Made by a program: the position numbers and the translations under genes. Positions 6,196 to 8,973 of a stretch of DNA of 8,973 nt are shown here, piece by piece; the stretch's first letter is position 1; every line of letters starts with the position of its first letter. This DNA comes from Planctomycetota bacterium (lineage in GTDB: Bacteria > Planctomycetota > SZUA-567), in assembly GCA_031270145.1 (NCBI GenBank), contig JAISYD010000055.1:1-8973 (forward strand). Reading direction: 5' to 3'. The notes beneath the pieces are model-generated. The model ran no database searches. It was given only the letters and a program-made list of their open reading frames with translations, and had not been told where the DNA came from.

Positions 6196-7803
6196 ATGCC
6201 GGGAAAGAGATCCGTCATCGTCTACGACACCACCCTGCGCGACGGCTCGCAGGGCGAGGGCGTGAGTTTCAGCCTGGACGACAAATTGCGGCTGTTCCGG
6301 GCCATCGACAGCCTGGGCGTACACTACATCGAGGGCGGTTGGCCCGGCTCCAACCCCAAGGATCGGGAATTTTTCGCCGCCTTGCGGAAAACCGGGAAGC
6401 GGCGGGCCCGGCTGGTCGCCTTTGGCTCCACCCGCCGGCCGGGCGTCCGGGCCGGGACGGACGCCAATCTGCGGCTTTTGGCCGAGTCGGGGGCCGAAGC
6501 CGCCTGCCTGGTCGGCAAGGCTTGGGATTTGCATGTCGCCCAGGCGCTGCGGACCTCGCTGGAGGAGAATCTGCGCATGATCTCCTCCTCCGTCGGCTTC
6601 CTCAAGCGGCGGCTGGCCGAGGTCTTTTTCGACGCCGAGCATTTTTTCGACGGGTTGAAAAGCGATCCGGAATACGCCATGGCGGCCTTGGACGCCGCCT
6701 GGCGGGCCGGAGCCGACGCCGCCGTCCTCTGCGACACCAACGGCGCCGCCCTGACCCGGGAGACGGGCGAGGCGGTCGGCCTGGTCCGCCGCCGCTTCCC
6801 CGGCCGCCTGGTCGGCATCCACTGCCACAACGACATCGGCATGGCGGCGGCGAACTCGGTGGAGGCGGTCCTCCAGGGCGCCGGCCTGGTCCAGGGGTCG
6901 CTCAACGGCTTTGGCGAGCGTACCGGCAACGCCGATCTCGCCACCGTCATCCCGGTCCTTGAGTTGGGGAGCGGCATCCGCTGCCTGGGCGCGGCCAACC
7001 TTAGGAGGCTGACCAACGCCAGCCGCTTCGCCTACGAGATGGCGGGCCTGCCCCGGCGCGATTTCCAGCCCTTCGTCGGGGCCAGCGCCTTCGCCCACAA
7101 GGGCGGGCTGCACGTCTCCGGGATCAGCCGGAACCGCCGCACCTACGAGGCGTTCCGCCCCGAATTGGTCGGGAACCGCCGCCGCATCCTCATTTCGGAA
7201 TTGTCGGGGCGCGCCAGCATCATCGCCCGCTTCCCCGTCCTCGCCAGGAACCCCGGGCGGCAGCGGGAAGCGCTGGACGAGATCATGCGCCTGGAAAACG
7301 CCGGCTACGCCTTTGAAAACGCCGATGCTTCCCTGGAACTGCTCATCCTCCGGCTGCTCGGCCGGCACCGTCCGGCCTTTGAGCTCCTCTCCTTCCGGGC
7401 CTCCTCGGAGGAGCGGGCGGAGGGTTTGCGCCTTTCCGAGGCTTCGGTGAAGCTCCGGGTCGGAGGCGAGGAATTCCACACCGTCTCGGAGGGGCCGCAC
7501 GGCCCGGTATCGGCCCTGGATCTGGCGCTCCGGAAGGCGCTTTCGCCGGTTTACGGTTTTGTCGAGGCGTTGCGCCTGACCGACTACCGCGTACATATCG
7601 TGGACGCCATGGCCGCTTCGGCGGCCAGCGTCAGGGTGGTGATCCAGTCGCGCGAGGGCCGGGACGGCTGGGGAACGCTGGGGGTGTCGGAAAACATTTT
7701 GGACGCGTCCTGCCAGGCGCTGGTCGACAGCTTCCAGTACCTGGTCATGCGCCACGGCGGCCCGAAGGCGGCCCGGGGACTGCGGCGTCCGGATCGGGCG
7801 TGA
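6196..7803 (+). CDS. cimA: (R)-citramalate synthase
   Basis: This enzyme condenses pyruvate and acetyl-CoA to (R)-citramalate, opening the threonine-independent route to 2-oxobutanoate and isoleucine. The 535-residue product has the long CimA architecture. It begins with a DRE-TIM metallolyase barrel with YDTTLRDG (10-17; Arg15 catalytic, Asp16 metal ligand), the CimA-diagnostic GGWPGSNPKD, VGKAWDLHV, DAEHFFDG, metal-binding HCHND (His209, His211) and NGFGERTGNAD. A linker with HKGGLHVSGI and ELVGNRRRILISELSGR follows, then a LeuA-type C-terminal regulatory domain (about 400-530) that usually mediates end-product feedback. ATG at 6196 lies 6 nt after a perfect GGAGG (6185-6189). The segment after HCHND reads IGMAAANS where many CimA proteins have SELAVANS. 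NifV homocitrate synthase, relevant because nifH follows, is shorter and lacks GGWPGSNPKD, so that alternative is unlikely. Confidence 0.94.
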   Translation: MPGKRSVIVYDTTLRDGSQGEGVSFSLDDKLRLFRAIDSLGVHYIEGGWPGSNPKDREFFAALRKTGKRRARLVAFGSTRRPGVRAGTDANLRLLAESGAEAACLVGKAWDLHVAQALRTSLEENLRMISSSVGFLKRRLAEVFFDAEHFFDGLKSDPEYAMAALDAAWRAGADAAVLCDTNGAALTRETGEAVGLVRRRFPGRLVGIHCHNDIGMAAANSVEAVLQGAGLVQGSLNGFGERTGNADLATVIPVLELGSGIRCLGAANLRRLTNASRFAYEMAGLPRRDFQPFVGASAFAHKGGLHVSGISRNRRTYEAFRPELVGNRRRILISELSGRASIIARFPVLARNPGRQREALDEIMRLENAGYAFENADASLELLILRLLGRHRPAFELLSFRASSEERAEGLRLSEASVKLRVGGEEFHTVSEGPHGPVSALDLALRKALSPVYGFVEALRLTDYRVHIVDAMAASAASVRVVIQSREGRDGWGTLGVSENILDASCQALVDSFQYLVMRHGGPKAARGLRRPDRA

Positions 7804-7819
7804 GGCGGATCCGGCCCGA

Positions 7820-7861
7820 TTTTCCGGCAAGCGGGGAATGCGTCCCCGCCTGGCCGGAAAA
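7820..7861. terminator. Long stem-loop after cimA, possible non-canonical terminator
   Basis: TTTTCCGGC (7820-7828) pairs with GCCGGAAAA (7853-7861). Inside it, GCGGGGA (7831-7837) pairs with TCCCCGC (7843-7849) around the 5-nt loop ATGCG, with a small AA/CTG internal loop. That makes 16 base pairs, starting 16 bp after the cimA stop. On neither strand is the hairpin followed by a T-run; on the + strand it is followed by A-rich then G-rich sequence. It probably marks the end of the operon as an mRNA 3' structure. Intrinsic termination is uncertain. Confidence 0.5.
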
Positions 7862-7875
7862 AAGGGGAGGGGGGC

Positions 7876-7900
7876 GATGGCGATTCGTCTAAAGGCCATC
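7876..7900. repeat. Small inverted repeat in the cimA-nifH spacer
   Basis: GATGGC (7876-7881) and GCCATC (7895-7900) are perfect arms around a 13-nt loop. The flanking GGGG and CCCC could extend the stem if two bases bulge. No T-tract follows. Function is unknown. Confidence 0.35.
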
Positions 7901-7916
7901 CCCGCCGTCATATAAT
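7888..7916 (+). promoter_or_regulatory. Perfect -10 hexamer with a poor -35
   Basis: TATAAT (7911-7916) is a perfect sigma70 -10 hexamer in the nifH upstream region. The best -35 at 17-bp spacing, TCTAAA (7888-7893), matches only 3 of 6 bases. It could be a weak or activator-dependent promoter, or chance. Confidence 0.2.
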
Positions 7917-7979
7917 CGTACATTCATCCCGCCGCGCATTTTCAGCTTCCCGGCTTGCGGCATTCGCACAACACAAATG

Positions 7980-7995
7980 TGTGGGAAATTTTACA
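7980..7995. promoter_or_regulatory. Putative NifA upstream activator sequence
   Basis: TGT (7980-7982), ten bases, then ACA (7993-7995) matches the NifA upstream activator consensus TGT-N10-ACA. It lies about 145-160 bp before the predicted nifH transcription start, within the usual range for this enhancer-like site. Two perfect dyads adjoin it: ACACA-AA-TGTGT (7971-7982) and ACAAATTTGT (7993-8002). Each shares bases with one half-site, so a second DNA-binding protein could compete here. The match is seen; NifA binding is inferred from context. Confidence 0.65.
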
Positions 7996-8033
7996 AATTT
8001 GTCGCGTCGTTCATGGCCGGCGAATAATCCGGA

Positions 8034-8094
8034 TAAAATTCTGTTTTCATAATATATTATTATTTATATAGTTATGAGTTGATATAAATAAATC
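8034..8094. other. Very AT-rich segment of the nifH upstream region
   Basis: By direct count only 12 of the 60 bases in 8041-8100 are G or C, against strongly GC-rich neighbouring genes. The segment lies between the putative NifA site and the sigma54 promoter, where DNA bending brings the activator to the polymerase. It contains the best IHF match and no supported gene. Confidence 0.7.
8072..8084 (-). promoter_or_regulatory. Putative IHF binding site
   Basis: Read on the minus strand the site is TATCAACTCATAA, matching the IHF consensus WATCAA-N4-TTR at all but one specified base. It falls between the NifA-type element (7980-7995) and the sigma54 promoter (8113-8130), where IHF commonly bends nif promoters. 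AT-rich DNA yields chance matches, so confidence is moderate. Confidence 0.45.
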
Positions 8095-8112
8095 AGCGGA
8101 CAGACCACATGT

Positions 8113-8130
8113 TTGGCTCTGTTTTTGCTT
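8113..8130 (+). promoter_or_regulatory. sigma54 (RpoN) -24/-12 promoter of nifH
   Basis: TTGGCTCTGTTTTTGCTT carries the -24 element TGGC (8114-8117) and the -12 element TTGC (8125-8128). Exactly ten bases separate the invariant GG (8115-8116) from the invariant GC (8127-8128). It differs from the TGGCAC-N5-TTGCW consensus at one base. Transcription would begin near 8140, giving a nifH leader of about 79 nt. With the TGT-N10-ACA element upstream it indicates activation by NifA under nitrogen limitation. Confidence 0.85.
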
Positions 8131-8205
8131 ATGGATATATCGCAAGGCGAAACCAGTAAAAAGCGTGATAAACGCGGACTGGCCCCCGGGGATTGTTTTG
8201 ATCAC

Positions 8206-8211
8206 AAGGAG
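8206..8211 (+). promoter_or_regulatory. nifH ribosome binding site
   Basis: AAGGAG lies 7 nt before the ATG at 8219. It fixes the nifH start and rules out a longer reading. Confidence 0.85.
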
Positions 8212-8218
8212 ACGAGGC

Positions 8219-8973
8219 ATGCGACAAGTGGCCATCTACGGCAAGGGAGGCATAGGCAAGTCGACCACCACCCAGAACCTTACCGCCGCCCTGGGTGAAA
8301 TGGGCAAGCACATCATGATTGTCGGCTGTGATCCCAAGGCCGATTCCACCCGGCTGATCTTGGGCGGGCTGGCCCAGCAGACCGTCCTGGACACCTTGCG
8401 CGAGGAGGGCGAGGACATCGAGCTGGAGCTGGTCATGAAGGACGGCTTCGCCAAGATCAAGTGCGTGGAGTCCGGCGGCCCCGAGCCCGGGGTCGGCTGC
8501 GCCGGCCGGGGCATCATCACTTCCATCGGGTTGCTCGAGCGCCTGGGCGCCTACACGTCCGATCTGGATTATGTTTTCTACGATGTGCTGGGGGATGTGG
8601 TCTGCGGCGGCTTCGCCATGCCCATCCGCGAGGGCAAGGCGCGGGAGATATACATCGTCGCCTCCGGGGAAATGATGGCGCTGTACGCCGCCAACAACAT
8701 TTCCAAGGGCATCCAGAAGTACGCCAAGACCGGCGGCGTCCGCCTTGGCGGCATCATCTGCAACAGCCGCAAGGTCGATGGCGAGGCGGGGCTGGTCGAG
8801 GCCTTCGCCAAGGAGTTGGGCACCCAGATGATCCATTTCGTCCCCCGCGACAACATGGTCCAGCGGGCGGAGATCAACAAGAAGACCGTCATCGACTACG
8901 ATCCGAAATGCGGCCAGGCCGACGAATACCGCACCCTGGCCAGGAAAATCGACGAGAACAAGATGTTCGTCAT
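8219..8973 (+). CDS. nifH: Nitrogenase iron protein (dinitrogenase reductase), 3' end missing
   Basis: NifH is the ATP-dependent electron donor to the MoFe protein in nitrogen fixation and also acts in FeMo-cofactor assembly. The first 251 residues are present and the frame is open at the window edge; family members have about 270-296. Seen are the P-loop GKGGIGKST (8-16), CDPKADSTR (37-45), GCAGRG (93-98) with cluster ligand Cys94 and Arg97, the usual ADP-ribosylation target, and YDVLGDVVCGG (121-131) with Asp122, Asp126 and the second ligand Cys129. The GGLAQQTVLDTLREEGED segment (49-66) is two residues shorter than in Azotobacter and resembles anaerobe-type cluster III NifH. Full conservation of the catalytic set makes NifH much likelier than a NifH-like homologue such as BchL or CfbC. 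A sigma54 promoter and NifA-type site lie upstream. nifI, nifD and nifK would be expected to follow. Confidence 0.97.
   Translation, partial: MRQVAIYGKGGIGKSTTTQNLTAALGEMGKHIMIVGCDPKADSTRLILGGLAQQTVLDTLREEGEDIELELVMKDGFAKIKCVESGGPEPGVGCAGRGIITSIGLLERLGAYTSDLDYVFYDVLGDVVCGGFAMPIREGKAREIYIVASGEMMALYAANNISKGIQKYAKTGGVRLGGIICNSRKVDGEAGLVEAFAKELGTQMIHFVPRDNMVQRAEINKKTVIDYDPKCGQADEYRTLARKIDENKMFV

Noticed and set aside
6196..7803. Homocitrate synthase NifV as the identity of the gene before nifH
   Set aside because: The 535-residue length, GGWPGSNPKD, DAEHFFDG and C-terminal LeuA-type domain fit CimA. NifV proteins are nearer 380 residues and lack these.
5851..7923. A 690-codon open frame on the minus strand
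   Set aside because: It is antisense to cimA and the TPR gene, has no recognisable family motif, and has the same GC-bias origin.
8047..8235. A 62-codon minus-strand frame in the nifH upstream region
   Set aside because: It covers the sigma54 promoter and AT-rich segment, and its product shows no motif. It is explained by AT-rich DNA.
8113..8298. A short + strand frame that could be a nifH leader peptide
   Set aside because: Its first possible start falls within the sigma54 promoter, and the frame runs deep into nifH. No ribosome binding site supports it.

Overview
The window is a GC-rich bacterial stretch with six protein genes, all on the + strand. Five form a closely spaced housekeeping run: purA, aspS, a DUF1015-family gene, a secreted TPR protein and cimA. 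The sixth is the start of a nitrogenase gene, nifH, which runs off the right edge. The host looks like an anaerobic diazotroph: the NifH has the loop length and residues of the anaerobe-type 'cluster III' group, and the long CimA type is common in anaerobes that make isoleucine from pyruvate. A Desulfobacterota-like or a Verrucomicrobiota/Lentisphaerota-like host would both fit. The sequence alone does not settle which.

Positions 1-710 hold no gene I can support. There is a good sigma70-like promoter at 135-163, a strong stem-loop at 377-420, a 12-bp palindrome between A-tracts at 477-488, and a second, weaker promoter candidate at 583-610 just ahead of purA. Either purA has a leader of about 540 nt, or an unrecognised small RNA lies here.

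Positions 711-7803 carry the five-gene run. The gaps are 76, 9, 13 and 35 bp, and each gene has a purine-rich ribosome binding site, so co-transcription is likely, at least from aspS onward. PurA (AMP synthesis) and AspS both consume aspartate. CimA makes citramalate for isoleucine. The DUF1015 and TPR proteins have no assigned function. A long stem-loop at 7820-7861 follows cimA.

Positions 7804-8218 are the upstream region of nifH. In order they carry a NifA-type upstream element (TGT-N10-ACA, 7980-7995) between two short perfect palindromes, a very AT-rich segment with a near-consensus IHF site (8072-8084), and a strong sigma54 -24/-12 promoter (8113-8130). This is the layout of a NifA/sigma54-activated nif promoter and is the most informative non-coding signal here. 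The window probably marks the left border of a nif cluster placed directly behind a housekeeping operon. I saw no mobile element, CRISPR array, tRNA or rRNA, and no clearly undescribed system.
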